A stretch of 64,000 nucleotides of DNA, taken from assembly GCA_050248795.1 (NCBI GenBank), contig JBFWRS010000018.1, positions 1 through 64,000 on the forward strand. Reading direction: 5' to 3'. The notes beneath the pieces are model-generated. The model saw only the letters and a list, made by a program, of their open reading frames with translations. It was not told the DNA's origin and did not search any database. The DNA comes from CAZTDU01 sp050248795 (lineage in GTDB: Bacteria > Pseudomonadota > Gammaproteobacteria > Burkholderiales > SG8-39). Below are positions 9,074-18,893 of this stretch, one piece after another. Each line of letters starts with the position of its first letter. The first letter of the stretch is position 1. A program made the translations under genes and the position numbers.

Positions 9074-10169
9074 CGTCGCCATCTCTGGCGCGGGGCCGGT
9101 AGGCGCCACGCTCGCGATCGCGCTGGCCGCCGCGGGGCGCAAGGTGGCGCTGATCGAGCCCGCATCCGCTGGCGCGCGCGCATTCCGGCCGATCGCACTG
9201 TCGCACGCGAGCCGGCTGCTGCTCGAGCGGCTGGGCGCATGGCATGGCCTGCAGGCGACGCCGATCGATTCGATCCACGTATCGCAGGCCGGGCGCCTCG
9301 GCCGCACCGTGCTCGGCGCGGCGGAAACGGGGCTGCCCGCGCTCGGCCACGTCGTCGACTACGGGGCGCTCGCGCGGGCGCTCGCGCAACACGCCGCGGG
9401 CGCGCGTGTGGATGCACGCATCGTCGCGGTGACGCCGGACGCCGACGCGCTGCAGGTCGAGCTGTCCTCTGGCGAGCGGCTGCAGGCCGCGTGCCTCGCG
9501 CACGCCGAGGGCGCAGCCGAGGGCATGCGCCAAAAGCGCTACGCACAGGACGCGCTGGTCGCCGACGTCGAGGTGTCGCCCGCGTCGCGCGAGCGCGCAT
9601 GGGAGCGCTTCACCGCCGACGGCCCGCTCGCGCTGCTGCCGTACCAGGGCCGCTATGCAGTCGTATGGAGCATGCAGACGCAGCGCGCCGAGGCGCTTGC
9701 CGCGGCGGGCGACGAGGAGTTCCTCGCCGCGCTGCAGCTCGCGTTCGGCAGCAGGGCGGGCCGCTTCGCGCGCGTGCATGAACGCTCGCGCGTTCCGCTC
9801 TCGCTGCGCAGGCGCCTGCGGCGCGTCGACGGACGCCAGGTCTACGTCGGCAATGCGGCGCAGGCGCTGCATCCGGTTGCCGGCCAGGGTCTGAACCTCG
9901 GGCTGCGCGACGCGTGGGAGCTTGCGCGCACCGTTTCGGCGCATGCCGATGCGGGCGATCCGCATGTGCTCGCGCGCTACGCTGCGCTGCGCAAGCTCGA
10001 CGCCGGCGCCACCACCGCCATCACCGACCTGCTCGCGACGCTGTTCACCGGCGACAACGACCTGAGCGGCGCGATTCGCGGCGCTGCGATGCTCGCGCTG
10101 GATGCCTGCGGTCCCGCGCGGCGCTTCTTCGCGCGCCGCATGGTGTTCGGCCCTTCAGCGATGCCTTGA
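9063..10169 (+). CDS. UbiH/UbiF family FAD-dependent monooxygenase
   Basis: This is a flavoprotein hydroxylase of the UbiH/UbiF/VisC family that most likely hydroxylates the ubiquinone ring. The 368-aa protein has the N-terminal dinucleotide-binding motif GAGPVGATLA (residues 9-18) and the family block VGNAAQALHPVAGQGLNLGL near residue 260, which binds the FAD ribityl and pyrophosphate. It lies directly after pepP, the classical position of ubiH, but family members differ in ring position and the exact reaction cannot be fixed from sequence. ubiA and ubiD further along the window belong to the same pathway. Confidence 0.88.
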   Translation: MRLDVAISGAGPVGATLAIALAAAGRKVALIEPASAGARAFRPIALSHASRLLLERLGAWHGLQATPIDSIHVSQAGRLGRTVLGAAETGLPALGHVVDYGALARALAQHAAGARVDARIVAVTPDADALQVELSSGERLQAACLAHAEGAAEGMRQKRYAQDALVADVEVSPASRERAWERFTADGPLALLPYQGRYAVVWSMQTQRAEALAAAGDEEFLAALQLAFGSRAGRFARVHERSRVPLSLRRRLRRVDGRQVYVGNAAQALHPVAGQGLNLGLRDAWELARTVSAHADAGDPHVLARYAALRKLDAGATTAITDLLATLFTGDNDLSGAIRGAAMLALDACGPARRFFARRMVFGPSAMP

Positions 10170-10182
10170 AACCGGATAAAAT
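10154..10182 (+). promoter_or_regulatory. Possible sigma70-type promoter for dusB-fis
   Basis: A weak -35-like TTCAGC (10154-10159) and a -10-like TAAAAT (10177-10182) are 17 bp apart, just upstream of the 47-bp gap before dusB. Short arms CGGAT/ATCCG surround the -10. The -35 match is poor. The dusB-fis promoter in enterobacteria is strongly growth-rate regulated, but nothing here proves that. Confidence 0.3.
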
Positions 10183-10216
10183 CCGCTCCCCGCACCCTCC
10201 TTCGAAACCTGCCTGC

Positions 10217-11200
10217 ATGCAACTCGGCGCGTACCTGCTGCGCAACCCGGTCATTGTCGCCCCGATGGCGGGAATCACCGACAGGCCCTTCAGGCGCATC
10301 GCGCGACGCTACGGTGCAGGACTCGCGGTCTCCGAGATGGTGTCATCGCTGCCGCAGCTGCGCGAATCCCGCAAGTCGCTCCTGCGCATCGCGCATGCGG
10401 GCGAGCCGGGGCCCGTCTCGGTGCAGATCGCCGGCGCCGACCCCGCGGCGATGGCGGATGCCGCGCGCTACAACGTCGAGCGCGGCGCGCAGGTCATAGA
10501 CATCAACATGGGATGCCCGGCGAAGAAGGTCTGCAACGCGCAGGCGGGGTCTGCGCTGCTCGGCGACGAGCCCCTGGTCGCGCGCATACTCGAAGCCGTG
10601 TCCGGCGCGGTGGACGTGCCGGTGACGCTGAAGATCCGCACCGGCCCTGCGCCGGAGCGCCGCAACGCCACGCGCATCGCGCGCATCGCCGAGCAATGCG
10701 GCATCCGCATGCTGGCGATCCACGGCCGCACGCGCGCGTGCCTGTTCAACGGCGAGGCAGAGTACGACACCATCGCGCAGGTCAAGGCGGCCGTCGGCAT
10801 CCCGGTAATCGCAAACGGCGACATCCGCAGCGCGGCGGATGCGCGGGGCGTGCTCGCGCGCACGGGCGCCGATGGCGTCATGATCGGCCGCGCCGCGCTC
10901 GGCCGCCCCTGGATATTCCGCGACATCGTGCACTCGCTCGCCACCGGAACGCTGCCCGCGCCGCCCTCGCGCGCGGAGATGCGCACGGTCGTCCTCGAGC
11001 ACCTCGACGGCCTGTATTCGCTCTATGGCGAGGCTGCAGGCGTGCGCATCGCGCGCAAGCACATCGGCTGGTATGTCGAACGGCTGCCGGGCGGCGAGGC
11101 GTTCCGTGCCGCCGCCATGCGCATCGTTACGGCGCGCGAGCAACTGCGCGCCGTGGCGGACTTCTACGACGACGGCTTCAGGGAGAAACTGGCAGCATGA
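10217..11200 (+). CDS. dusB: tRNA-dihydrouridine synthase B
   Basis: DusB reduces a uridine in the tRNA D-loop to dihydrouridine with FMN and NADPH. The 327-aa TIM-barrel protein shows the N-terminal APMAGITDRPFR block, the catalytic-cysteine segment NMGCPAKKVC (the last Cys is the proton donor), the flavin-contacting HGRTR motif and ANGDI. The chosen ATG at 10217 sits 47 bp after the ubiH-like gene. The stop overlaps the fis ATG. Co-transcription with fis is the standard proteobacterial arrangement. Confidence 0.96.
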   Translation: MQLGAYLLRNPVIVAPMAGITDRPFRRIARRYGAGLAVSEMVSSLPQLRESRKSLLRIAHAGEPGPVSVQIAGADPAAMADAARYNVERGAQVIDINMGCPAKKVCNAQAGSALLGDEPLVARILEAVSGAVDVPVTLKIRTGPAPERRNATRIARIAEQCGIRMLAIHGRTRACLFNGEAEYDTIAQVKAAVGIPVIANGDIRSAADARGVLARTGADGVMIGRAALGRPWIFRDIVHSLATGTLPAPPSRAEMRTVVLEHLDGLYSLYGEAAGVRIARKHIGWYVERLPGGEAFRAAAMRIVTAREQLRAVADFYDDGFREKLAA

Positions 11201-11436
11201 GCCGATCCAACGAACTCGCGGACGCCGTCAGGCGCTCGCTCGAGCGCTACTTCAAGGACATGGACGGCGAGCAGCCGACGCTGATCTACGACATGGTGCT
11301 GCGTAACATCGAGAAGCCGATGATCGAGACGGTGCTCGGGCGCGCCGAGGGCAACCTCACGCTGGCGGCGACGATGCTGGGCATCAACCGCAACACGCTG
11401 CGCAAGAAGATGCAGCAGTTGCGGATCAAAGGGTGA
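11197..11436 (+). CDS. fis: DNA-binding protein Fis
   Basis: Fis is a nucleoid-associated protein that bends DNA and activates rRNA and other growth-related promoters. The product is 79 aa, the short betaproteobacterial form. Its C-terminal helix-turn-helix is clear in [19 protein letters not shown] (about residues 52-70). The dimerising helices precede it. The ATG overlaps the dusB stop by 4 bp, and its stop overlaps the purH GTG, so dusB-fis-purH look coupled, which would tie purine synthesis to the growth-rate regulator. Confidence 0.96.
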   Translation: MSRSNELADAVRRSLERYFKDMDGEQPTLIYDMVLRNIEKPMIETVLGRAEGNLTLAATMLGINRNTLRKKMQQLRIKG

Positions 11437-13028
11437 CGGCGGCGGCCATGGGCGCACGGCCGCCCGGCCGGGGCCCCTCCCGGTTCGCGCTGCTGAGCGT
11501 CTCGGACAAGGCGGGAATCGTCGAGTTCGCCCGCGCGCTGGTGTCGCTGGGATTCGCCATCGTCTCCACCGGCGGCACCGCGAAGCTGCTGGAAAAGGAA
11601 GGCATCGCCGCCACCGAGGTGTCGGCGCATACCGGATTCCCCGAGATGCTCGACGGCCGCGTGAAGACGCTGCACCCGGCGATCCACGGCGGCCTGCTCG
11701 CGAGGCGCGACATCCCTGCGCACATGAAGACCATCGCCGAGGCGGGGATCGCGCCCATAGACCTGGTGGTCGTGAACCTCTACCCGTTCCAGGCCACCGT
11801 CGCGGACCCCGACTGCAGGCTCGAGGAGGCGGTCGAGAACATCGACATCGGCGGCCCCGCGATGCTGCGCTCCGCGGCGAAGAACCATGCCGCGGTCGCG
11901 GTGGTCGTCGACCCCGCCGACTACGCGGCGATCATCGCCGAGCTGCGCGACGCGGGCGAGGTTTCAGCAGCGACGCGCTTCGCGCTGGCGAAGAAGGTGT
12001 TCGCGCACACCGCGGCCTACGACGGCGCGATCGCGAACTACCTCACTTCGCTAGATGAAACCGGCGCGAGGCGCACCTACCCGGACGTGCTGACGCTGCA
12101 GTTCACCAAGGCGCAGGACATGCGCTACGGCGAGAACCCGCACCAGTCGGCGGCGTTCTACCGCGACGCCGCGCCGGTTCCCGGCGGCATCGCGCACTAC
12201 CGGCAGGTGCAGGGCAAGGAGCTCTCCTACAACAACATCGCCGACTCCGACGCCGCGTGGGAATGCGTGAAAAGCTTCACCGAACCCGCGTGCGTCATCG
12301 TCAAGCACGCCAATCCCTGCGGCGTTGCCATCGGCGACAGCCTGCACGCCGCCTACACGCAGGCGTTCAGGACCGATCCGGTGTCCGCCTTCGGCGGCAT
12401 CATCGCCTTCAACCGCGCGCTGGACCGCGCCACCGCCGAGGCAGTGGGGGCGCAGTTCGCCGAGGTCATCATCGCGCCCCGTGTCGAACCCGATGCCAGG
12501 GAACTGCTGGCGGCGAAGCAGAACCTGCGCGTGCTCGAGGTGCCGCTGTCGCACGAGGTCCAGGCGCAGGAGTTCAAGCGCGTCGGCGGCGGCCTGCTGG
12601 TGCAGAGCGCGGACGCCAGGCCGGTGGCGCGCAGCGGACTCAGGGTGGTGACGAAGAAGCCGCCTGCCGAGGCACAGTTCGCCGACCTGCTGTTCGCATG
12701 GAAGGTCGCGAAGCACGTGAAATCGAACGCCATCGTGTACGTGCGCGACGGCATGACGCTCGGCGTCGGCGCCGGCCAGATGAGCCGCGTCGACAGCGCG
12801 CGCATCGCGGCGGCGAAGGCGCAGGCCGCCGGCCTGTCGCTGCAGGGCTCGTGCGCGGCGTCGGACGCGTTCTTCCCGTTCCGCGACGGCCTCGACGTCG
12901 TGATCGACGCGGGCGCGGGCGCGGTGATCCAGCCCGGCGGCAGCGTGCGCGACGACGAGGTGATCGCCGCGGCCGACGAGCGCGGCGTCGCCATGGTGTT
13001 CACCGGCGTGCGCCACTTCCGGCATTGA
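11433..13028 (+). CDS. purH: Bifunctional AICAR formyltransferase/IMP cyclohydrolase
   Basis: PurH performs the last two steps of de novo IMP synthesis. The 531-aa protein has the N-terminal cyclohydrolase (MGS-like) domain to about residue 200, with STGGTAKLL. The formyltransferase half carries the catalytic KHANPCG motif and [15 protein letters not shown] at 11433 overlaps the fis stop, and an ATG at 11448 would also give a complete enzyme, so the exact start is open by five codons. It is followed 1 bp later by purD. Confidence 0.96.
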   Translation: MTAAAMGARPPGRGPSRFALLSVSDKAGIVEFARALVSLGFAIVSTGGTAKLLEKEGIAATEVSAHTGFPEMLDGRVKTLHPAIHGGLLARRDIPAHMKTIAEAGIAPIDLVVVNLYPFQATVADPDCRLEEAVENIDIGGPAMLRSAAKNHAAVAVVVDPADYAAIIAELRDAGEVSAATRFALAKKVFAHTAAYDGAIANYLTSLDETGARRTYPDVLTLQFTKAQDMRYGENPHQSAAFYRDAAPVPGGIAHYRQVQGKELSYNNIADSDAAWECVKSFTEPACVIVKHANPCGVAIGDSLHAAYTQAFRTDPVSAFGGIIAFNRALDRATAEAVGAQFAEVIIAPRVEPDARELLAAKQNLRVLEVPLSHEVQAQEFKRVGGGLLVQSADARPVARSGLRVVTKKPPAEAQFADLLFAWKVAKHVKSNAIVYVRDGMTLGVGAGQMSRVDSARIAAAKAQAAGLSLQGSCAASDAFFPFRDGLDVVIDAGAGAVIQPGGSVRDDEVIAAADERGVAMVFTGVRHFRH

Positions 13029-13029
13029 C

Positions 13030-14301
13030 ATGAAGCTGCTCGTCATCGGCTCGGGCGGCAGGGAGCACGCCCTGGCGTGGAAGCTTGCCCAGAGCCCGCG
13101 CGTGCAGACGATCTACGTCGCCCCCGGCAATGGCGGCACCGCGTCCGAGCCGGGCGTCGAGAACGTAGACCTCACCTCGATTCCCGACCTGGTGGATTTC
13201 GCCCGGCGCGAGAACGTGCAGCTCACCGTGGTCGGCCCCGAGGCGCCGCTTGCAGCCGGCATCGTCGATGCGTTCCGCGACGCAGGTCTCAGGATCTTCG
13301 GGCCGACGCGCGCGGCGGCGCAGCTGGAGAGTTCCAAGGACTTCGCCAAGCGATTCATGGCGCGGCACGGCATTCCCACCGCGCGCCACGCCACCTTTGC
13401 CGACGCCGCGGCGGCGAAGGCTTACGCAGACGAGCACGGCGCGCCGATCGTGATCAAGGCCGACGGGCTCGCCGCCGGCAAGGGCGTGGTGGTCGCCGCC
13501 AGCGTTGCGGAGGCGCACGCAGCGATAGACATGATGCTGGTGGGCAACCGGCTGGGCGACGCAGGCGCACGCGTCGTCATCGAGGACTTCCTCGACGGCG
13601 AGGAGGCAAGCTTCATCGTCATGTCGGACGGGGAAAGCGTGCTCACGCTCGCCACCAGCCAGGACCACAAGCGCCTGCTCGACGGCGACCAGGGGCCGAA
13701 CACCGGCGGCATGGGCGCCTACTCGCCCGCCCCGGTAGTCACGCCCGAGGTGCATGCGCGCGTGATGCGCGAGATCATCCAGCCTGCGATCTCGGGCATG
13801 GCGAAGGACGGCGTTCCGTTCACCGGGTTCCTCTACGCCGGGCTGATGATCGACGCCACGGGTGCGCCGCGCACGGTGGAATTCAACTGCCGGCTCGGCG
13901 ACCCCGAGACGCAGCCGATCATGCTGCGGCTGAAATCCGACCTCGTCGACCTGCTCGAGCACGCGGTCGAGGGCACGCTGGGCGAGGCGCGCGCGCAATG
14001 GGACCGCCGCGCCGCGCTAGGGGTGGTGCTCGCGGCGCCCGGCTATCCGGACGATCCGAAGAAGGGCGCGCGCATCGACGGCCTGCAGCAGGCGACAGCG
14101 GACTGCAGGGTGTTCCATGCCGGCACCAGGATCGAGGGCAAGCAGCTCGTCACCGCCGGCGGGCGCGTGCTCTGCGTCACCGCACTCGGCGAAGCGCTGC
14201 GCCTCGCGCGCAGCCGCGCCTACGAGGCGATCGCGTCGATACGCTTCGACGGCATGCAGTACCGCAAGGACATCGGCCACCGGGCGCTGAAGAAGGGCTG
14301 A
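13030..14301 (+). CDS. purD: Phosphoribosylamine-glycine ligase
   Basis: PurD is the ATP-grasp enzyme that joins glycine to phosphoribosylamine in purine synthesis. The 423-aa protein begins with the family N-terminal MKLLVIGSGGREHALAWKL. It shows VGPEAPLAAG, the ATP-grasp segment IKADGLAAGKGVVVA and the metal site block EFNCRLGDPETQ. Length is standard. It sits between purH and hemF, separated by 1 and 6 bp. Confidence 0.97.
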   Translation: MKLLVIGSGGREHALAWKLAQSPRVQTIYVAPGNGGTASEPGVENVDLTSIPDLVDFARRENVQLTVVGPEAPLAAGIVDAFRDAGLRIFGPTRAAAQLESSKDFAKRFMARHGIPTARHATFADAAAAKAYADEHGAPIVIKADGLAAGKGVVVAASVAEAHAAIDMMLVGNRLGDAGARVVIEDFLDGEEASFIVMSDGESVLTLATSQDHKRLLDGDQGPNTGGMGAYSPAPVVTPEVHARVMREIIQPAISGMAKDGVPFTGFLYAGLMIDATGAPRTVEFNCRLGDPETQPIMLRLKSDLVDLLEHAVEGTLGEARAQWDRRAALGVVLAAPGYPDDPKKGARIDGLQQATADCRVFHAGTRIEGKQLVTAGGRVLCVTALGEALRLARSRAYEAIASIRFDGMQYRKDIGHRALKKG

Positions 14302-14307
14302 ACGCAG

Positions 14308-15204
14308 GTGGACCTCGCCGCGGTACGCACCTACCTCACCGGCCTGCAGCAGCGCATCGTCAGCGCGCTGGAAGCGCTCGATGGCGGGCGCTTCGGTGCC
14401 GATGCCTGGGAGCGCCCGGAAGGTGGCGGCGGCCTGACCCGCGTGATCGAGGATGGCAGCGTGTTCGAGCGCGGCGGCGTGGCGTTCTCGCATGTGATGG
14501 GCAGGAAGCTGCCGCCCTCGGCGTCGGCGTCGCGGCCGGAACTCGCCGGCCGCGGCTTCGAGGCGATGGGCGTATCGCTGGTGCTGCACCCGCGCAACCC
14601 CTACTGCCCGACGGTGCACATGAACGTGCGCTGCTTCGCCGCCACCGCGGCCGGTTCGGATCCGGTGTGGTGGTTCGGCGGCGGCATGGACCTCACGCCG
14701 TACTACCCGTTCGAGGAGGATGCGCGCCACTTCCACGCCGAATGCCGGCGCGCACTCGAACCGTTCGGCGCCGACCTGCACCCGCGCTTCAAGAAATGGT
14801 GCGACGAGTATTTCTTCCTGCGCCACCGCAACGAAACCCGCGGCGTCGGCGGTATTTTCTTCGACGACCATGCTGCGGGGGGATTCGATGCCGCGTTCGC
14901 GCTCACGCGCGCGGTAGGCGACCGCTTCCTCACCGCCTATGCACCGATCATCGAGCGCCGCAACGGCATCGCGTACGGCGAGCGCGAGCGCGCGTTCCAG
15001 GCCTACCGCCGCGGCCGCTACGTGGAATTCAACCTGGTGTACGACCGCGGCACGCTCTTCGGCCTGCAGTCGGGCGGTCGCACCGAGTCGATCCTGATGT
15101 CGATGCCCCCTCTCGCTGCGTGGCGCTACGACTGGAAGCCGGAACCGGGCTCGCCGGAGGAAAAGCTGTACACCGACTTCCTCGGCCCGCGCGACTGGGA
15201 TTGA
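14308..15204 (+). CDS. hemF: Oxygen-dependent coproporphyrinogen III oxidase
   Basis: HemF oxidatively decarboxylates coproporphyrinogen III to protoporphyrinogen IX using O2. The 298-aa protein has the family blocks [29 protein letters not shown] and [20 protein letters not shown] start at 14308 is used, 6 bp after purD. The stop is directly adjacent to the convergent LysE-family stop, forming TGATCA. The presence of the aerobic enzyme implies growth with oxygen. Confidence 0.97.
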   Translation: MDLAAVRTYLTGLQQRIVSALEALDGGRFGADAWERPEGGGGLTRVIEDGSVFERGGVAFSHVMGRKLPPSASASRPELAGRGFEAMGVSLVLHPRNPYCPTVHMNVRCFAATAAGSDPVWWFGGGMDLTPYYPFEEDARHFHAECRRALEPFGADLHPRFKKWCDEYFFLRHRNETRGVGGIFFDDHAAGGFDAAFALTRAVGDRFLTAYAPIIERRNGIAYGERERAFQAYRRGRYVEFNLVYDRGTLFGLQSGGRTESILMSMPPLAAWRYDWKPEPGSPEEKLYTDFLGPRDWD

Positions 15205-15858
15205 TCAGTCCGCGATCCGCATCAGCGAAGGTGCGCCGGCCGCTGAGTCGCGAACGGCTGCCATGACGAGGCTGAGGCCGAAGGCACCCGCGATGGATCC
15301 CGAGACGCGGTTCAGCAGGCACCAGCGCAGCGCGTAGGCCGCGCGAACACGCTGACGCGAGAACAGGTAGGCGAGCAGCATGTGCCACCAGAATGCGTTG
15401 AAGACGACCAACGCAACCGCGCTCAGCATCAGCGCCATCGACGGCTGCGCGGGCAAAGCCGCGGAAAAGACGCTGCCGAAGAACAGTGCCGCCTTCGGGT
15501 TCGTGACGTTGGTGAGCAGCCCCAGACGAAACGCGGCCACCGACGAGACCCAGCTCGATTGCGCCGCGACCCGCGGCGGCCCGGCGAACCACAGGCGCAC
15601 CCCCAGGTAGAGCAGGTAGCCCGCGCCCGCAAGCTGCAGCGCAGTGCGAAACCCCGGGAACGCGGCGAACAGTGCGTTCACCCCCAGCGCCGCCGCGGTC
15701 GCCCACATGAGGGCGCCGATGGCGATCCCGAGCGCGGCGTAAGGGCCGCCGCGCCCGCCCTCCCCGGCGGCGAGCTTGAAGATCAATAATGCATTCACGC
15801 CCGGCACGGCCATCGTGGCGACATGCAGGATCCAGATGGCGGCGAGCGTCGCTAGCAT
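15205..15858 (-). CDS. LysE/RhtB family amino-acid exporter
   Basis: This is a small inner-membrane exporter of the LysE/RhtB superfamily, members of which expel amino acids such as lysine, threonine or homoserine lactone. The 217-aa protein has about six hydrophobic segments and the family N-terminal block with AVPGVNALLIF, plus NPKAALFFGS in the middle. It lies 25 bp downstream of hemY on the same strand and could be read through from the hem operon, with no obvious functional link. The substrate cannot be inferred. Confidence 0.88.
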   Translation of the reverse strand: MLATLAAIWILHVATMAVPGVNALLIFKLAAGEGGRGGPYAALGIAIGALMWATAAALGVNALFAAFPGFRTALQLAGAGYLLYLGVRLWFAGPPRVAAQSSWVSSVAAFRLGLLTNVTNPKAALFFGSVFSAALPAQPSMALMLSAVALVVFNAFWWHMLLAYLFSRQRVRAAYALRWCLLNRVSGSIAGAFGLSLVMAAVRDSAAGAPSLMRIAD

Positions 15859-15883
15859 GGACTGGTCCGGCGCCGCATGCCGC

Positions 15884-17068
15884 CTACGGGAACTCCGCCG
15901 CGCGCCGGTAGTGCTCCGTGGCTGGCCGCCCTAGCCGCTCGCACAGGCGTGCGAGCTCGAGCCGCGCGGCACGTGAGTCCTCGCGCGCCACGCTCGCCTC
16001 GAGGTAGTCGTGCGCCTTGCCCCAAAGCTGGGCCTGAGCGCACAGCCGCCCCAGCATCGCCAGCAACTGCGCGTCGTCCGGGTGCCGCGCCAGCCAGCGC
16101 TCGCCCTGCTCGATGCGCGCACGCAGTTCCGCGTCCGCCTCTGCAGCGCCAAGCTCCGGAAGCTCTGCATAGGCAGCGAGCAGCGCCCCATTCCACTCCG
16201 ATTCCAGGCTCTTCTCCAGCATGCCGCGCGCGAGCGACGCGAGGCCCAGCGCGCCCGCCTGGCTCGCCGCGGCCGCGGCGAGCCGCGGGTGCACGCGCTC
16301 GTGCTCGGGCACGCGGCGCCACAGCGCCTCGAACCCGGCGCGGTCGCCAGCCGCCTGCGCGAGCAGCGCCAGTTGCGCCTGCATCCGGTGCTCCTCTGCC
16401 GCCGCAGGCGCGATGGCGTCGCGCTTCGCGAGCATGGTGGCGAGGCGCAGCACCTCGGGCCAGTTCTGCGCGCCGCGCTCGGCGCGCAGCAGCATGCGCA
16501 GTGTGGCGATGTGGCGCGGCCCCGAGCCGTGCAGGTTGCGCAGCGCCTCGCGCGCGCCGTCGAAATCGCGCTCGGCGAGCGCGAACTCGGCCTGCGTCAC
16601 CAGGTGCGCCGCCTGCACGCCTTCACCCGCCCGCTTCGCGCGCTCGAGCCATTGCGCGCGGCGCCCGGGCTCGCGCAGCTCGTGCGCGGCGCGAGCCGCG
16701 ATCAGCGCGGCGACGCCTGGCGCGACGCTGCCTTCCGCGGCGATTCCGGCCTCCTTCTCCGCGCGCGCGTAGCGCCCTTCGAACAGGGACTGCAGCGCTC
16801 CAGCCAGCGCGCCCAGCGCCTGTTCCTGCCGGCGCCGCTCGCGGTATGCGCGCACGTGCACCGGCAGCGCCAGCGTGTGGTGCACCAGGCGCACGACGAC
16901 GTACATGAGCACGAACGCGGCGGCAAGCAGCACGCCGAGCAGCACCAGCGAGACCTCGACGCGCCAGGGCGGGTAGACGAACAGCGCGTAGCCATCGCTT
17001 GCACGGCCGACGATCGCGATCGCGACCGCCGCGGCGAACGCGACCAGCAGCCAGACGAGCGCTTTCAT
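15884..17068 (-). CDS. hemY: HemY-type TPR inner-membrane protein
   Basis: HemY of proteobacteria is a tetratricopeptide-rich membrane protein encoded with the heme genes; its biochemical role is not settled and it is distinct from the oxidase also called HemY. The 394-aa protein has two N-terminal membrane segments (about residues 3-20 and 40-63) and then helical TPR-like repeats. The ATG at 17068 overlaps the hemX stop (ATGA). The much longer open frame upstream is a shadow of hemX and hemD. Confidence 0.88.
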   Translation of the reverse strand: MKALVWLLVAFAAAVAIAIVGRASDGYALFVYPPWRVEVSLVLLGVLLAAAFVLMYVVVRLVHHTLALPVHVRAYRERRRQEQALGALAGALQSLFEGRYARAEKEAGIAAEGSVAPGVAALIAARAAHELREPGRRAQWLERAKRAGEGVQAAHLVTQAEFALAERDFDGAREALRNLHGSGPRHIATLRMLLRAERGAQNWPEVLRLATMLAKRDAIAPAAAEEHRMQAQLALLAQAAGDRAGFEALWRRVPEHERVHPRLAAAAASQAGALGLASLARGMLEKSLESEWNGALLAAYAELPELGAAEADAELRARIEQGERWLARHPDDAQLLAMLGRLCAQAQLWGKAHDYLEASVAREDSRAARLELARLCERLGRPATEHYRRAAEFP

Positions 17069-18081
17069 CCGGGTTTGCGCTCGCGCGGCGCCTTGAAGTT
17101 CCGCACCGCTTCCAGGCTCGCCGAGATCGACGGCATCTCGAAGCTGATCGCCGCCGCGGACAACTGCTTCAGTTGCGTCTGCGCCGCCAGCACCGGCTTG
17201 GCGCGCGCATCGAAGTACCTGCCGATCCAGCGCTGCGCGACGCGCAGGTCCTCGCGGTACCCGGCCTCGTCGCGCGTCATCAGGTTGATCCTGGCGCTCA
17301 GCAGGCGCAGCTTCAGGTTCTCGCGCAGGAAGTAGGCCTGCGCCGGCGGCAGCAGCGGCGCCTCCGGCGTCTCCACGCGCCGAATGGTCACCAGCTGGCG
17401 CAGCTCGGACCACAGTTCGCCGCCAAAGCGGGACATGAAGGAGTCCGCGGGCTTGTCCGCGGGCTTCGCCGGCTCCGGCTGCCCCGCGCGCTCGTCGTGC
17501 GCGAGCGGCAGCGCATCCACCAGCGCCACCAGGCCGTCGAGCTTCACGCTCATGCCGGGCAGGTCCAGCGCCGGCAGCGCCTTCAGCCGCTCGATGTCGC
17601 GCGCCAGCGCGCGGCGCAGCGGCAGGAACTGCGGCCGGTCGGCGCGCGCCAGCCTCGCCTCGGCAAGCTGCAGCGCCAGCAGCGCCGCCCTGACATTGCC
17701 GGCGAGCTGCAGTTGCTGCGACGCGATCGCGAGCACCTGCTCGATTTCGGCGAGCTGCCACTCGTCGCGGCCGCGCGACAGCTCCTGGTACAGCGCCTCG
17801 AGCGCGACCTGCTGGCTCTGCGATTCGGCGAAGCGCGCCTCGAGCGCGCCGATCTTCACCGCCATGTCGCGCGTGGTCTCCTGCGCCTGGCGGGCGAGCG
17901 CGCGCGCATCGCGGCTGTCGGTCTCGATGTCGCGCAGCCGCCGCGCCAGTTCCTCCTGCGTGGCGACGATGCGGTTCCTCGAATCGAGCCAGGACAGCCC
18001 GACCAGCGCCGCGCCGAGCAGCGCGAGCAGCAGCCAGCCATAGCGCCGCCGCGCGTTTCCGGTATTGCCGTTTGCATCCAT
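17065..18081 (-). CDS. hemX: HemX family protein (uroporphyrinogen-III C-methyltransferase-like)
   Basis: This is a single-pass inner-membrane protein of the HemX family. It has a basic N-terminus (ARRRYG), one membrane segment at about residues 15-32, a coiled-coil stretch at roughly 40-95 rich in Glu, Arg and Ala, and a C-terminal periplasmic domain. Despite the database name, it lacks the SAM-binding core of true C-methyltransferases. The ATG at 18081 gives 338 aa. It starts 8 bp after hemD and overlaps hemY. A scaffolding role in heme synthesis is plausible but unproven. Confidence 0.87.
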   Translation of the reverse strand: MDANGNTGNARRRYGWLLLALLGAALVGLSWLDSRNRIVATQEELARRLRDIETDSRDARALARQAQETTRDMAVKIGALEARFAESQSQQVALEALYQELSRGRDEWQLAEIEQVLAIASQQLQLAGNVRAALLALQLAEARLARADRPQFLPLRRALARDIERLKALPALDLPGMSVKLDGLVALVDALPLAHDERAGQPEPAKPADKPADSFMSRFGGELWSELRQLVTIRRVETPEAPLLPPAQAYFLRENLKLRLLSARINLMTRDEAGYREDLRVAQRWIGRYFDARAKPVLAAQTQLKQLSAAAISFEMPSISASLEAVRNFKAPRERKPG

Positions 18082-18089
18082 GGGTTCTT

Positions 18090-18875
18090 TTACTGCGCTG
18101 CGGCGAAGTATGCAACCAGCGCCGCGTGCATCTCTTCGTCGCCGGGGCCCGCCACCCGCACCTCGGTCGCGCCCAGGCGCGCCGCCTCGGCGGCGACACG
18201 CGCGTGCGACGTGAACAGCGGCGTGGCGCGAAGCAACGCCACGCCGCGCTCGCCAAGCATGACGTGCAGGTTCGCCAGTGCCTCGGCGGAACTCGCCGTC
18301 ACTGCGTGCACGCCGCCCCGCTCCCAGGCATCGAGCAGCGGGCCGGCGTCGGCGCCCGGGCGTACGCGCCGGTAGCACTCGGCGTACGCCACCTGGGCAC
18401 CGCGCGCGGCAAGCGTGTCGCCGAGCAACTCCCTGCCGCCTGCGCCGCGAAAGATGATGGCCCGGCGTCCGGCTACGTCACGCAGCTGCGGCAGCGCCAG
18501 CAGCGACTCGCTGTCGGCATGCGCCGCGGGCGCGATCACATCGCGCAACCCTCCCGCTTCGAGCGCACGGCGGCTGCCGCGGCCGATTGCGGCGACGCGC
18601 AGCCGCGGCGGCCAGGGCGCCTCACCGCGCCTGGCGCGCAGCAGCGCCAGCGCCTTGTGCACCGCGCTCGGGCTGATGAATACCGCGAGGTCGAAGTCAT
18701 CCAGCCGGTCCAGCAGCGCGGCGAGCGGCGCGGAATCGGGCACGTCGACGATCTCCAGCGCAGGGAAAAGGATCGGCTCGCCGCCCGAGGCGGCGACCAG
18801 CTTCGCCAGCGCGCCCGCCTGCTCGCGCGGGCGGGTAATCAGCACGCCGCGCCCGGCAAGCGGACCCGCGCTCAC
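18090..18875 (-). CDS. hemD: Uroporphyrinogen-III synthase
   Basis: HemD closes hydroxymethylbilane, with inversion of ring D, to give uroporphyrinogen III. The family is poorly conserved, but the 261-aa protein shows its typical pattern: GVLITRPREQA at the start, FISPSAVHKAL, AIGRGSRRALEAGG and VTASSAEALANL. The GTG start (VSAGPLAG) is taken. It is 18 bp downstream of hemC and 8 bp upstream of hemX, the classical hemCDXY order. Confidence 0.93.
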   Translation of the reverse strand: MSAGPLAGRGVLITRPREQAGALAKLVAASGGEPILFPALEIVDVPDSAPLAALLDRLDDFDLAVFISPSAVHKALALLRARRGEAPWPPRLRVAAIGRGSRRALEAGGLRDVIAPAAHADSESLLALPQLRDVAGRRAIIFRGAGGRELLGDTLAARGAQVAYAECYRRVRPGADAGPLLDAWERGGVHAVTASSAEALANLHVMLGERGVALLRATPLFTSHARVAAEAARLGATEVRVAGPGDEEMHAALVAYFAAAQ

Positions 18876-18893
18876 GCCTTTCCCATGCCGCGT

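Noticed and set aside
17065..18081. HemX as a functional uroporphyrinogen-III methyltransferase
   Set aside because: The protein is a single-pass membrane protein with a coiled coil and lacks the SAM-binding blocks of that enzyme.
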